64,000 nt of DNA from CAVPHV01 sp963704825. GTDB lineage: Bacteria; Actinomycetota; Acidimicrobiia; Spongiisociales; UBA5794. The stretch covers positions 62,001 through 126,000 of the forward strand of contig CAVPHV010000011.1 of NCBI GenBank assembly GCA_963704825.1, read 5' to 3'. The notes beneath the pieces were generated by a model that was not told where the DNA came from, made no database searches, and worked only from the letters and a program-made list of their open reading frames with translations. The position numbers and the translations under genes were made by a program. Positions 26,774 through 35,084 of this stretch are shown in pieces. Numbering within the stretch: position 1 is the first letter of the stretch; every line of letters begins with the position of its first letter.

Positions 26774-27877
26774 ATGGGCGACGAACCCTTTCTCGTCAAG
26801 AACTTCTTCGACACGACCACCGTCGGCGTGCTCGCCGACGGTGCAGCGGCCGAGTATCCGCCATTTGATCGGGCCGGCTTCATAGCGGGCGTCTTCGACG
26901 CCCAATGGCAGGACCGCGAGTTCAAGGAGCGCCTCCGTCATGTCACCGTGACGTTGGCCGCCCACCTTCCCGCGGCATACCCTGATGCCGTTGCAGTTCT
27001 GAGGTCGGCGAACCATCACTTCGCTGGAGCCGGACTAGCCGCCCTGGTGTGCTCAGACTTCGTCGAGGCGTTTGGGATCGACGACTACGACACCTCAATC
27101 CCCGCACTCGAGGAGTTCACCACCGTCATGTCGGCCGAGTTCGCCGTCCGCCCCTTCATCCTCCGCTACCCGGATCTCATGTACTCCCAGCTCCTGGAGT
27201 GGGCGCACAGCCCAGACCCTGCGGTTCGACGCCTCGCCAGTGAGGGGAGCCGCCCCCGGTTGCCGTGGGCCATGGCGCTGCCGCCCCTCAAAGCCGATCC
27301 GTCACCGGTGCTGCCGATTCTCGCCGCGCTACGGCACGACCCTTCCGAGGATGTCAGGCGCAGCGTCGCCAACCACCTCAACGACATCGCCAAGGACCAT
27401 CCCGACATCGTCATCACCACCCTGACGGAATGGCAGGACGGGTCACCAGAAATCGATGGCATCACCCGCCATGGGCTGCGAACGCTCCTGAAACGGGGCG
27501 ATCCCGACGCGCTGGCTTTGCTCGGGTACCGACCCGATCCCGACGTGCGAGTCCATGAGCTCCGCCTCGAACCTCCCGACGTCGCCATCGGCGGGTCGAC
27601 GCGACTCCACTTCGCCATCAGCTCGACGGGCCACGAACCACAACGGGTCATGGTCGACCTCGTCGTCTACTTTCAAAAGGCGAGGGGGCAACTCTTGCCG
27701 AAGGTCTTCAAGCTCAAGACGGCGGATCTCGCCCCGGCGCAGACCATCGAACTCTCGAGGAAACTCTCCTTTGCGCACCTCTCGACCCGGCCCATCTACC
27801 CAGGCCGGCACGCCGTTGAGGTTCAGGTCAACGGATCGCGACTCGGGCGGCTCAACTTCGAGGTCGCCCCGGCCTGA
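26774..27877 (+). CDS. AlkD-like HEAT-repeat DNA alkylation repair protein
   Basis: A 367-residue protein built of HEAT-like helical repeats, of the DNA-alkylation-repair family whose studied members (AlkC, AlkD) excise alkylated purines. The family-typical SRPRLPWAMALPPLKADPSPVLPIL and DPSEDVRRSVANHLNDIAKDHPDIV are present. The C-terminal 100 residues (VRVHELRLEPPDVAIGGSTRLHFAI) form an immunoglobulin-like beta domain, as in AlkC-type proteins. ATG 26774 begins at the conserved FLVKNFFD; an in-frame ATG at 26747 overlaps the divergent start codon. Confidence 0.78.
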   Translation: MGDEPFLVKNFFDTTTVGVLADGAAAEYPPFDRAGFIAGVFDAQWQDREFKERLRHVTVTLAAHLPAAYPDAVAVLRSANHHFAGAGLAALVCSDFVEAFGIDDYDTSIPALEEFTTVMSAEFAVRPFILRYPDLMYSQLLEWAHSPDPAVRRLASEGSRPRLPWAMALPPLKADPSPVLPILAALRHDPSEDVRRSVANHLNDIAKDHPDIVITTLTEWQDGSPEIDGITRHGLRTLLKRGDPDALALLGYRPDPDVRVHELRLEPPDVAIGGSTRLHFAISSTGHEPQRVMVDLVVYFQKARGQLLPKVFKLKTADLAPAQTIELSRKLSFAHLSTRPIYPGRHAVEVQVNGSRLGRLNFEVAPA

Positions 27878-27899
27878 GCCGGCAGCCGGCGCCCGGTCC

Positions 27900-28733
27900 T
27901 CACGCGTTCACCCCCGCGTCTTGACCGGGGAGGCCCTGAAGTAGCTCGACCAGCCGCGCCGCCTGTGCCTCGTCGAGCGACTCGAAGGCGACGTTGTTGC
28001 GCCGATCCGTTTCGACTTCGATTCCATCCCGCAGGGCCACTCCGGCTGCGGTGATTCGCCACGGGTCGGGGGTCGCCCATCCGCCGGCGGGCAGGCCGGC
28101 GGCCGACGCGTTCGGGGGGAGAGCACCCCCCTTCCACAGCGCATTCAGGGCCAGAGCGTCCGCTGCGGTCAGTCCGACGGCGGCCCAGGCGTCGCCGTGC
28201 GCGTCGGCCCGAACCAAACGAAGCGTGGTGAGATGCTGGTGGAGTCGCAGCTCAGGCTCCGCCGGATCGGGCAGCAGCCCGTGGCCGGCCCCAAGCGGAA
28301 ACTCATCGGGCGCCAGAGACGCAAGCACCGGCGCCATCAGACCCTCGAGCTCCGCAACATCCGAGGTGACGCCCGACCACTGATAGGCGGCAGCCTCCGC
28401 CCGGCCGGCGAGGAGCCATTCGAGGAACCCGGCAAGCTTGGGTACGGCTCGGTATCCGTCATCGGCGAGGACAATTTGCCCGCTGCTGCGAAGCGAATCC
28501 AGACCACCCATCACGTCTGCAGCGTCCATGTAGCGGAAGCGACGAATCGCCCACTCTTCGGTAAGGCGGCCGTCCAGGAGGAACTCCGCAACGTCGTTGA
28601 GGAGGAAGATCGAGTCGAGGCCGATGGCCTGGGCGCGGTCCCACACATCCAACCCGTGTCGTTCTCGGGTCGTCAGGTAAACCGAGATCACCAGGCGGTC
28701 GACCTCAGGGGCAAGGGAGCGAGCTATGTCCAT
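27900..28733 (-). CDS. SCO6745-like protein (uncertain)
   Basis: A 277-residue, helical protein. Its second half (LRLHQHLTTLRLVRADAHGDAWAAVGLTAADALALNAL, then WRITAAGVALRDGIEVETD) resembles the actinobacterial SCO6745 family, which joins a helical domain to a winged-helix-like tail. The function of that family is unknown. The ATG at 28733 begins at MDIARSLAPEV; the longer frame lacks support. Convergent with the AlkD-like gene. Confidence 0.55.
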   Translation of the reverse strand: MDIARSLAPEVDRLVISVYLTTRERHGLDVWDRAQAIGLDSIFLLNDVAEFLLDGRLTEEWAIRRFRYMDAADVMGGLDSLRSSGQIVLADDGYRAVPKLAGFLEWLLAGRAEAAAYQWSGVTSDVAELEGLMAPVLASLAPDEFPLGAGHGLLPDPAEPELRLHQHLTTLRLVRADAHGDAWAAVGLTAADALALNALWKGGALPPNASAAGLPAGGWATPDPWRITAAGVALRDGIEVETDRRNNVAFESLDEAQAARLVELLQGLPGQDAGVNA

Positions 28734-28798
28734 GGCGCCAGAAGCTAGCCGGATTTGCCCGGTGTCCCCTTCATTCTTGCCTTCTCCATGCCGACAAC

Positions 28799-29014
28799 AT
28801 GGAGATGAGCGCCAACGACGCAACGATGCTGTCGAGGGAACGAGATCGCCACCACGAAGAGTGCCGCTCGGAAGGCTTCGAGTGGTGCCCGGAGTGCGGC
28901 ACCTTGCTCAGCTGGGAGCTTCCCGCCGCACCACGGTCGACTCCGGTGCCTCCGGCCTGGACACCGATTGTCGGAGATTGCCCGCCGTTGACCCTGCCCC
29001 ACCTCGCCCCGTAA
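28799..29014 (+). CDS. small CxxC protein (weak)
   Basis: A 71-residue frame with EWCPECGTLL, a rubredoxin/zinc-ribbon-like knuckle, preceded by a charged helix. No ribosome site is visible before 28799 or the next ATG (28805), and only one CxxC pair is present, so metal binding would need dimerisation. It occupies an otherwise empty gap of 388 bases before the histidine kinase gene. I give it as possible only. Confidence 0.3.
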   Translation: MEMSANDATMLSRERDRHHEECRSEGFEWCPECGTLLSWELPAAPRSTPVPPAWTPIVGDCPPLTLPHLAP

Positions 29015-29121
29015 CTCGCAGACTCCGAGCATCGAGGGGCGGCGTCCCCGCGGGGTGTTGGACTCAACTATCCGCACCCAACTGCCGATTGATAGGAAGT
29101 CCCAACGCGACGAAGGGGACC

Positions 29122-30894
29122 ATGGGTCGCGCAGTCCGTTACCGCAGAATCCTTTCCGGTGTTGCCATCTTGCTCGCCGGAGCCGCCGTCGTGCTTCTGG
29201 CGAGCGGATCACCCGAGCCGGCGACGGCGGTTGCCGTCGTGGCCGCCGCGGTTGGCAGCGTTGGCCTCTCCCTGCTGGGAACGATCGGCCCAATCTCAGA
29301 TCAGAACCTCATCGCCCATGCCGCCCACGAGCTGAGGACTCCACTCACCAGCATGATGGGGATCCTCGACCTCATGGTTGACTCCGACACGAACCTCGAA
29401 CCGGGAGAATCTCAGGAACTGCTCGGCATGGCCCACGACGACGCGATGCACATGCTGCACATCCTCGGCAACCTGCACTCCGCATCCCGCCTCGCCCGAG
29501 AGGTCCTGCGCCCGGACCGCCGGGCAATCGACCCGGCAGAGATCGCCCGAGTCTCATTGGCTCGATTCCCGGAAATCGCACGGCGCACCCATCCAATTGC
29601 CACCGACGTGGTCCCGGTCTGGGGTGACGCCGAACTCACCCGACAGATCCTCACCAACTTGCTGCAGAATGTTGAGCGTTATGCGCCCAACGGCGAGGTT
29701 GAGATCCACGTCGAGCAGCGCGGGAATCTGGTAGCAACCTCGATCTCGGATGACGGCCCCGGACTGCCCGAGCACGCCGAAGACCTCTTCGACGGAGCGG
29801 CCCCAACGAGCAGCGGTCTAGGACTTGGATTGGGTCTGAGCCGCGACCTGGCTCGAACGATGGGCGGCGAGCTTGTCGTGGATACCGCCCGGCGCCGCGG
29901 AGCGACCTTCACTCTGCTGATGCCCCATGCCCACGAAGCGCCCGAGAGGCTTCCGGCCCCTCACGTGACGACGCCGGCGCTGACACCACGGGCTCGCATT
30001 CTCGTCGACATGGCCGCGGCGCTATCGGAGCGGTCGCTCGACCGGACCGTCGCCGGGCTCCAGAACCTCTACACCTCACTGCTCGGCGCCCGTGGCGCCA
30101 TGCTCTTCGTCCCGACCGGGCCGGACACCTTTGAGCCGGTTGGGGCGATCCCTTCGGCGACGCCCCTGCGGGACCCCCACCTTTCCCAGGTGATTCGCAC
30201 CGTCCAACCCCTCACCATCGACGAGTTCGACGACCGCGGAACCGAGGGCTGGCGCACCACGATTGGTGGCGACGCCGTGGTGCTCCTGCCCGTGCTCGAC
30301 CTGGGTGAACCAGTCGGAGTGCTCGCCGTTTCTTGGGACTCCGCTGACGATGTGCCCGAGCCTCAAGCGATGGCCGTCGCCCAGGCACTCGGCCAGATTG
30401 CCGCGTTCGCGATCCAGCGAGCCGCCCTCGAGGACGACATCGCCTTTGAGCGCGGATTGCGTTCCAGCGTCATGGAGTCGCTCCCCATCGCCATCTCCGT
30501 CTTTGCAGGTGACCCGCCGCGCGTCGTCGACTGGAATCGGCGAGAACGCAGGATGCTGGGAATCAACGTTGACGGGGAACGGCCCGACGACCTTGGCGCC
30601 AGCCAGCACAAGTATGAGGTCCGCTTCGCCGACGGGACGCCGCTCACGGTCGACAACGCTCCAGTGACGGCGGCGATCCGTACCGGCCGGTCGATGGGAC
30701 CGTTCCTGCTGGTCTTGAGGCGAGCCGACGGTACCGAAATCACCACCCGTACCTATTGCGCCCCGTTCTTCAACGAGAACGGAGACGTCGCCGGTGCGGT
30801 GGTGACGTCCGAAGAGCTGGACATCGATACCGCGATGCTGACGGGCGGCGGCGCGCTGGGCAGCCACATCAGCCCTCTGCCCCGCACCGGCTGA
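29122..30894 (+). CDS. orphan sensor histidine kinase with C-terminal GAF and PAS regions
   Basis: A 590-residue membrane-anchored sensor kinase. Two membrane segments (about 9-28 and 33-52) precede the HisKA helix with phosphoacceptor His69 in AAHELRTPLTSM. The ATPase domain has the N box (LLQNVERYAP), G1 box (ISDDGPGLPEH) and G2 box (GLGLGLGLSRDL), ending near residue 275. Unusually, sensory parts follow the kinase core: a GAF-like domain (about 290-440) and a PAS-like domain (about 450-580). The usual order is the reverse. No response regulator lies nearby. ATG 29122 has AGGGG upstream and begins at the first membrane segment. Confidence 0.8.
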   Translation: MGRAVRYRRILSGVAILLAGAAVVLLASGSPEPATAVAVVAAAVGSVGLSLLGTIGPISDQNLIAHAAHELRTPLTSMMGILDLMVDSDTNLEPGESQELLGMAHDDAMHMLHILGNLHSASRLAREVLRPDRRAIDPAEIARVSLARFPEIARRTHPIATDVVPVWGDAELTRQILTNLLQNVERYAPNGEVEIHVEQRGNLVATSISDDGPGLPEHAEDLFDGAAPTSSGLGLGLGLSRDLARTMGGELVVDTARRRGATFTLLMPHAHEAPERLPAPHVTTPALTPRARILVDMAAALSERSLDRTVAGLQNLYTSLLGARGAMLFVPTGPDTFEPVGAIPSATPLRDPHLSQVIRTVQPLTIDEFDDRGTEGWRTTIGGDAVVLLPVLDLGEPVGVLAVSWDSADDVPEPQAMAVAQALGQIAAFAIQRAALEDDIAFERGLRSSVMESLPIAISVFAGDPPRVVDWNRRERRMLGINVDGERPDDLGASQHKYEVRFADGTPLTVDNAPVTAAIRTGRSMGPFLLVLRRADGTEITTRTYCAPFFNENGDVAGAVVTSEELDIDTAMLTGGGALGSHISPLPRTG

Positions 30895-30940
30895 GCCCCG
30901 ATGCTCGCCACCGGGCATCCGACCGACGTCGAGCGAGTCG

Positions 30941-31654
30941 CTACAGCACCAGCAGGCGGTACTCGGGAAAACGATGCAGCCAATCGGGGGCGCCGCCGCC
31001 GGCAGCAAACACCGCCGTCGCCAGTGCATCGGCCACCCCGAGTTCAGGCCCCATGACGGTGACGCTGCGAGGTAGGCCGCCGAGATGCGGCCGCGGCGAC
31101 CAAATGTGCTCGCCGCGCTCGTAGGTTCCGGACGTGGCCACCGCAGCGTCGACGACGGCAATGACGGTCGCTATCTCGGCGGCGGTGCCGGGCTTGCGGA
31201 TACCGACCCGCCACGGGTTCTCACCGTCGGGGCGACCCATCGCAACGACGTCGCCACCCGCGCTGATGCAGAACCGATCAGTCCCGTCGAACCGCAGTAT
31301 TTCGACGGCTCGATCGATGCTCCAGCCCTTGACGTAGCCGGAAGGGTCGAGCGGCCGACCGCGGCGCCGTCCGCCTTCATGGTCGAACCAACCGTCGGTC
31401 GCCTCGCGCAGCTCACCGCAGCGGACCAAGACCTCGCGCACCTCGGGACAAGCATCGTCGCTTCCCAACTCGCCGCGACCGATCCTGCTGATCTGACTGT
31501 CGGCTCGGTAGATGGAGAACGTCTCATCCACCCAGTGGAGGAAATCGACCGCACCGCCGACGGAGGCCGCGTTGGTCGATGCCCGTACATCGAAGCTGAC
31601 GGCGGTGCCCATCACCCGCTCCACGTGGCGAAACCCTGTGGTGGCCACCGTCAT
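30941..31654 (-). CDS. apbE: FAD:protein FMN transferase
   Basis: A 237-residue ApbE enzyme, which covalently attaches FMN from FAD to a threonine of exported flavoproteins. The motifs are VMGTAVSFDV at the start, SGYVKGWSIDRAVEIL, the FAD-binding CISAGGDVVAMG, and DALATAVFAAG (Mg-binding D-A-x-x-T). No clear signal peptide is seen. Its ATG overlaps the stop of the FMN-binding gene (ATGA at 31651-31654), so the two are coupled and the neighbour is the obvious substrate. Confidence 0.88.
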   Translation of the reverse strand: MTVATTGFRHVERVMGTAVSFDVRASTNAASVGGAVDFLHWVDETFSIYRADSQISRIGRGELGSDDACPEVREVLVRCGELREATDGWFDHEGGRRRGRPLDPSGYVKGWSIDRAVEILRFDGTDRFCISAGGDVVAMGRPDGENPWRVGIRKPGTAAEIATVIAVVDAAVATSGTYERGEHIWSPRPHLGGLPRSVTVMGPELGVADALATAVFAAGGGAPDWLHRFPEYRLLVL

Positions 31655-32193
31655 CCGAGACCCACCTCGTCGAGGGCGGCTTGTAGCGAGCCGGTGTAGC
31701 CCCGCCACGTCACCGTGGCGCCGGAGACCACGTCGATATCGGCGCTCTGCGCTTCGATGGCGAGCTCCTCGTAGATGGGGAGCGCCTGGGCGTTGATCCG
31801 GCGGGAGCGCCGATCGCCCGGTTCCTGCACCGCGGCGACGGAGGTGAGCACCCCGTCCTCGACCACGATCTCGACTTGGAAGAAGCCCCACTCGGTCGCG
31901 ACGGCCGGTCCCGTCACCGTCACCGATGTGCCGCTCGACGTCGTCGTTGTGGTCGTCGCAGGTGGCTCGGTACTCGTTGCCGGCGGTTCAATCGTGGTGG
32001 TCGTTGCGGGACCGGCGGTAGTGGTCGTCGTCGTTTCGGGTTCTGGCGGGGGCTCGCCGGTGGTGACGACCGGGAGACTCGATGTGATCGCCAGTGGTTC
32101 AGACTCGGACGTACCAACCACGCCTGTGATGGGGTTGAACAGCAGTCCGATTCCTATGAAGAACAGGCCGAGGAGACTGAGAGTGCGTTTCAT
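31651..32193 (-). CDS. FMN-binding (FMN_bind) extracytoplasmic protein, flavinylation substrate
   Basis: A 180-residue protein with an N-terminal membrane anchor (about residues 7-24), a Thr/Pro-rich spacer (about 50-90) and an FMN_bind domain as in RnfG/NqrC. The flavinylation motif is SGATVTWRGY near the C-terminus, matching S/D-G-A-S/T-x-T. ApbE, encoded by the overlapping next gene, would attach FMN to the motif's threonine. It would carry electrons outside the cytoplasmic membrane. The ATG at 32193 is chosen because it opens the membrane anchor. Confidence 0.83.
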   Translation of the reverse strand: MKRTLSLLGLFFIGIGLLFNPITGVVGTSESEPLAITSSLPVVTTGEPPPEPETTTTTTAGPATTTTIEPPATSTEPPATTTTTTSSGTSVTVTGPAVATEWGFFQVEIVVEDGVLTSVAAVQEPGDRRSRRINAQALPIYEELAIEAQSADIDVVSGATVTWRGYTGSLQAALDEVGLG

Positions 32194-32365
32194 TGTCCGA
32201 CCATGGTTCCAGCTCCGACTCAACTCTGCGTGAGGTGAATCTAGGAAGACCCTGAGAAGACCAATGACGGCTCGGGCTCATCTCTCATCGGGTTCTTACC
32301 CTGGAGCCAGACCACCTTCACGTACGTGTCATTGCATAATGTGCACGCCTATCGGAAGCACGAAG

Positions 32366-32920
32366 ATGCAGACCCTCGTTCGGCCACCTGAGATCGGGAC
32401 CCCTCCTCTCGCTCAGCCGGCGCGGCGGGGATCACACCATGTCCTCGGACTGTTCCTGATCGACCTCGCCATCTTCGCCACGTTTGTCCTCGTCATGGAC
32501 GTACCCCTCACCGGACTGGCCGTGCACGAGTGGCTCGGCATCGCCATCGCCATCGGCCTGGTTGTCCACCTTGTCCAGCACACCAACTGGATCGTGACCA
32601 CGACTCGTCGCATCTTCTCCGCCACCTCGTGGCGCAACCGCTTGAACTACCTGATGATGGGCGCGCTGTTCGTGGCCTTCGTGGCCGTTGTTGCCTCCGG
32701 CCTCATCATCTCTGAGGTGGCGCTGCGCTGGATCGGGATCACAACCAATCCGGCGAGCTTCTGGGTGTGGCTGCACCTGGTATCGGTGAGCGCCGTGTTG
32801 TGGCTCACCGCACTGCACGTCGCCCTCAATTGGAAGTGGGTCGCGACGACGGTCCGGCGCTACGTGGTGAAGCCACTCGTGTCGGTCCGGACGCGCCTGC
32901 GGGTTGGAGAAGGACGATGA
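32366..32920 (+). CDS. DUF4405-like cytochrome b-type membrane protein
   Basis: A 184-residue protein with four predicted membrane helices. Paired histidines on helices (HEWLGIAIAIGLVVHLVQHTNW and LHLVSVSAVLWLTALHVALNW) fit a heme b-binding four-helix protein of the DUF4405 / cytochrome b561 type. It is divergent from the apbE-FMN_bind pair, 172 bases away, and could pass electrons from a quinol to the flavinylated protein. ATG 32366 was preferred over the upstream frame, which has no membrane character. Confidence 0.72.
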   Translation: MQTLVRPPEIGTPPLAQPARRGSHHVLGLFLIDLAIFATFVLVMDVPLTGLAVHEWLGIAIAIGLVVHLVQHTNWIVTTTRRIFSATSWRNRLNYLMMGALFVAFVAVVASGLIISEVALRWIGITTNPASFWVWLHLVSVSAVLWLTALHVALNWKWVATTVRRYVVKPLVSVRTRLRVGEGR

Positions 32921-33180
32921 GGCTGCTCAATCGCTCACTCACCGTGCTCATCTTCGCCATCGCCGTCGCCCTCGCCCTCGGTTGGGTGGCACGCACGGAT
33001 TGGGCGGCCGCTCGCGACGTCCTCGGCGCCGGCGAGGGGTTCAGCACTGCCATCCAGCCGCTCGTCAAGATCACCGCAGCTCTGTTGATCACCGTCAGCA
33101 GCGTTCAGCTCATCCGAGACGGTTATCGGCGGATTCGCAACCGTATCTCGCCCGACCGGCCCTCGCGGCCGGCTCGGTGA
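32917..33180 (+). CDS. small membrane protein coupled to the DUF4405 gene
   Basis: An 87-residue protein with two predicted membrane helices (about 7-24 and 45-63) and a basic C-terminal tail. Its ATG overlaps the stop of the DUF4405 gene (ATGA), so the two are made together and it is probably an accessory part of the same redox unit. No family is recognised. Confidence 0.65.
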   Translation: MRLLNRSLTVLIFAIAVALALGWVARTDWAAARDVLGAGEGFSTAIQPLVKITAALLITVSSVQLIRDGYRRIRNRISPDRPSRPAR

Positions 33181-33231
33181 TCGCGACCACCTCTACCGGG
33201 CGTAGGCTGGTGCCCTCGGAGGTGCTGCTCA

Positions 33232-34044
33232 ATGACCCGCGAAACCGCTGACCAACCGCCCGGCCCGCAGGACGTCTCATCCGACGACTGGGGCGAGGTC
33301 TACCCGAAGGCGCTCCGCACCCGGTCTGGCCTGAAGATCGAGGTGCGTCCGATCGAACCAAGCGACGCCCCCGAGTTGCGGGCCGCATTCGACCACCTCT
33401 CTGAGGCGAGCAAGCGTGCCCGGTTCCACACGGTGAAGCCCGAGCTCACCGAGGCGCAGCTGCGCTATCTCACCGACATCGACCACGACCAGCACGAGGC
33501 CCTGGCAGCCGGCGTCGAGGGCCCCGACGGGCTCACCGGAATCGCTCTCGCCCGCTACGTACGACTCGAGGACGAACCCGAAGTAGCCGAGGTGGCGGTC
33601 ACCGTCGATGACGAATACCAGAGCCAAGGCGTCGGCTCGGCCGTGTTCGACGAGCTGAGCCAACTCGCCTACCGGAGAGGGGTTCGCTGGTTCCGCGGCT
33701 GGATCCTTCCCGACAACACCCAGGCCATCGAGTTCTTCACCTCACGGGGCGCGGCCAGCCGATTCCGCGACGGCCTCATCGTCATCGAGCTGCCCCTGCC
33801 CTTCCCCGAGCCGTTCCGTCCGCACCGCTGGCTACCGCCTCAGACCCGGCTCTATCGGTGGGTGCGCAAGGTCGCCGACCGCCATGACGACGATGAGCCT
33901 GCTGCACCGGCCCTCGACCCGCCCACCTGGATGACAGTGAGAGTCACCGCCACCGAAGCCGGCGACATCGCCCGTTCCCTCGAAGCCCACGGCGACCGCT
34001 TCGCCGACCTCGCCTCCCGCTTCCGCCACTACGAACAGACCTAG
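33232..34044 (+). CDS. GNAT acetyltransferase with C-terminal extension
   Basis: A 270-residue protein. A GNAT domain (about residues 35-185) resembles the acetyltransferase part of protein lysine acetyltransferases: LKIEVRPIEPSDAPELRAAF, EVAVTVDDEYQSQGVGSAVFDEL and EFFTSRGAASRFRDGL. A roughly 80-residue tail with no recognised domain follows. The stop is three bases before palindromic repeat R1-A. Target unknown. Confidence 0.8.
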   Translation: MTRETADQPPGPQDVSSDDWGEVYPKALRTRSGLKIEVRPIEPSDAPELRAAFDHLSEASKRARFHTVKPELTEAQLRYLTDIDHDQHEALAAGVEGPDGLTGIALARYVRLEDEPEVAEVAVTVDDEYQSQGVGSAVFDELSQLAYRRGVRWFRGWILPDNTQAIEFFTSRGAASRFRDGLIVIELPLPFPEPFRPHRWLPPQTRLYRWVRKVADRHDDDEPAAPALDPPTWMTVRVTATEAGDIARSLEAHGDRFADLASRFRHYEQT

Positions 34045-34047
34045 AGA

Positions 34048-34099
34048 GGCTTTTGGCGGACATTGGCGCATCATGCTGCGCAAATGTCCGCCAAAAGCC
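34048..34099. repeat. R1-A palindromic repeat
   Basis: 52 bases: perfect 16-base arms (34048-34063 and 34084-34099) around a 20-base centre that itself holds GCGCA/TGCGC. It starts three bases after the acetyltransferase stop codon and supplies the last five codons and the stop of the minus-strand nuclease gene. Confidence 0.9.
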
Positions 34100-34988
34100 C
34101 GATGACCTGGTCGGGGTGCTTCGTTAGGTCGACCCAGGTGAACCGTACGGTCGTCCACCCCAGAGCAAGCGTCCGATTCTGTTTGGCGCGATCACGTTGG
34201 AAGGTACCGCGATCCATGTGGAACGCCTCGGAGTCGAGTTCGATGAGCAGCCGCTGCTCCGGATAGGCGAAGTCGGCGCGACATACGAACCGGCCGCCGC
34301 CGTCCCGTACGTGGAATTGCGCAACGGGCTGCGGCAGCCCGGAAAGCTGGATCAAACGGCGGAACTTGTCCTCGAGTTCGCTCTCGGTGAGCCCTTTCCA
34401 TTTCAGACGCTCCTCAACCAGCGGACGAATCGTGCCAACCCCGCGTCGGCCACGCCGGCCCACCCGCGCGATCAGACGCCTCACGTCCTGGAGATCGAAC
34501 AGCTCGGCTCGCAGCGCGGCATCGAGACATGACTCCACCAGCCACGGCCGCGCCTCAGCTCCCAAGTCAACGATCGTCCTCACCGGCGAGGTCAACGCGA
34601 CTCCATCCAGCACGGCGCGGTCTTCGGGAAGGAGATCCCGGGATTCATGGACCGCTATCCCCGGACGCCGCACTCGATCCCAGCGCCTCGTCACGACATC
34701 GATGCGATCGGGTCGACGGTCCGTCATGTCCCACAACACCGCCGCCGTTTGGTGCGACGCCGCCGCATGGTCATTCACCGAGAGAACCGCGGCCGACACT
34801 TCCTGGATCCAAGTCCGAGGAGCGCCGCCGATTGCGTAGACCCCTGGATGATGTCGAACGTAGGCACCCCGAGCTGCCCGGTCTTCGATCGTTCGGACAC
34901 CAAACCCGCACGCGGCAGCCTGGGCACATGTGAAGGCGCCATGCTGCGTCTCGGCAATACGCGACAGGCGCAACTCTCGATCTTCCAT
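34071..34988 (-). CDS. winged-helix (AbiEi-type N-terminal) plus DUF559 Vsr-like nuclease
   Basis: A 305-residue protein. Residues 1-55 resemble the AbiEi-antitoxin N-terminal winged-helix domain (FTCAQAAACGFGVRTIEDRAARG, VYAIGG). The C-terminal 105 residues are a DUF559 domain of the Vsr/PD-(D/E)XK fold with apparently intact catalytic residues: a conserved Glu in LTESELEDKF, Asp in CRADFAYP, Glu-x-Asp in LLIELDSEAFH, and FQRDRAKQN. The last codons lie in repeat R1-A and the start is 42 bases from R1-B. ATG 34988 begins at the winged helix; the longer TTG frame would read through the palindrome. It could cut or nick DNA, perhaps at R1, which is a hypothesis. Confidence 0.75.
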   Translation of the reverse strand: MEDRELRLSRIAETQHGAFTCAQAAACGFGVRTIEDRAARGAYVRHHPGVYAIGGAPRTWIQEVSAAVLSVNDHAAASHQTAAVLWDMTDRRPDRIDVVTRRWDRVRRPGIAVHESRDLLPEDRAVLDGVALTSPVRTIVDLGAEARPWLVESCLDAALRAELFDLQDVRRLIARVGRRGRRGVGTIRPLVEERLKWKGLTESELEDKFRRLIQLSGLPQPVAQFHVRDGGGRFVCRADFAYPEQRLLIELDSEAFHMDRGTFQRDRAKQNRTLALGWTTVRFTWVDLTKHPDQVIGLLADICAA

Positions 34989-35029
34989 GCTCGCAGCCTG
35001 CCAACAACGGAGGACCGATGGAACCCCCG

Positions 35030-35081
35030 TGGTTTTGGCGGACAATGGCGCACCATGCTGCGCTTATGTCCGCCAAAACCC
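35030..35081. repeat. R1-B palindromic repeat
   Basis: 52 bases with near-perfect 16-base arms (terminal mismatches) and the same centre as R1-A apart from four bases. It ends three bases before the stop codon of oleD on the minus strand, mirroring the three-base gap of R1-A from its gene. Confidence 0.88.
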
Positions 35082-35084
35082 TCT

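Larger units (their letters stand above)
34045..35084. mobile_element. 1.04-kb unit: nuclease gene between inverted R1 palindromes
   Basis: The gene at 34071-34988 is bounded by two R1 palindromes. Reading inward from both ends the unit begins AGAGG(C/G)TTTTGGCGGACAT, so the AGAGG extension is outward on both sides and the ends form inverted repeats. No target-site duplication is visible. Gene and ends fill the unit almost completely. Calling it mobile is inference; multiple copies in the genome would be needed to prove it. Confidence 0.45.

Noticed and set aside
34048..34099. R1 copies as ordinary rho-independent terminators
   Set aside because: They lack T-runs on either side, have conserved centres and extensions, and occur where no gene ends (43914). 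A secondary terminator role remains possible.
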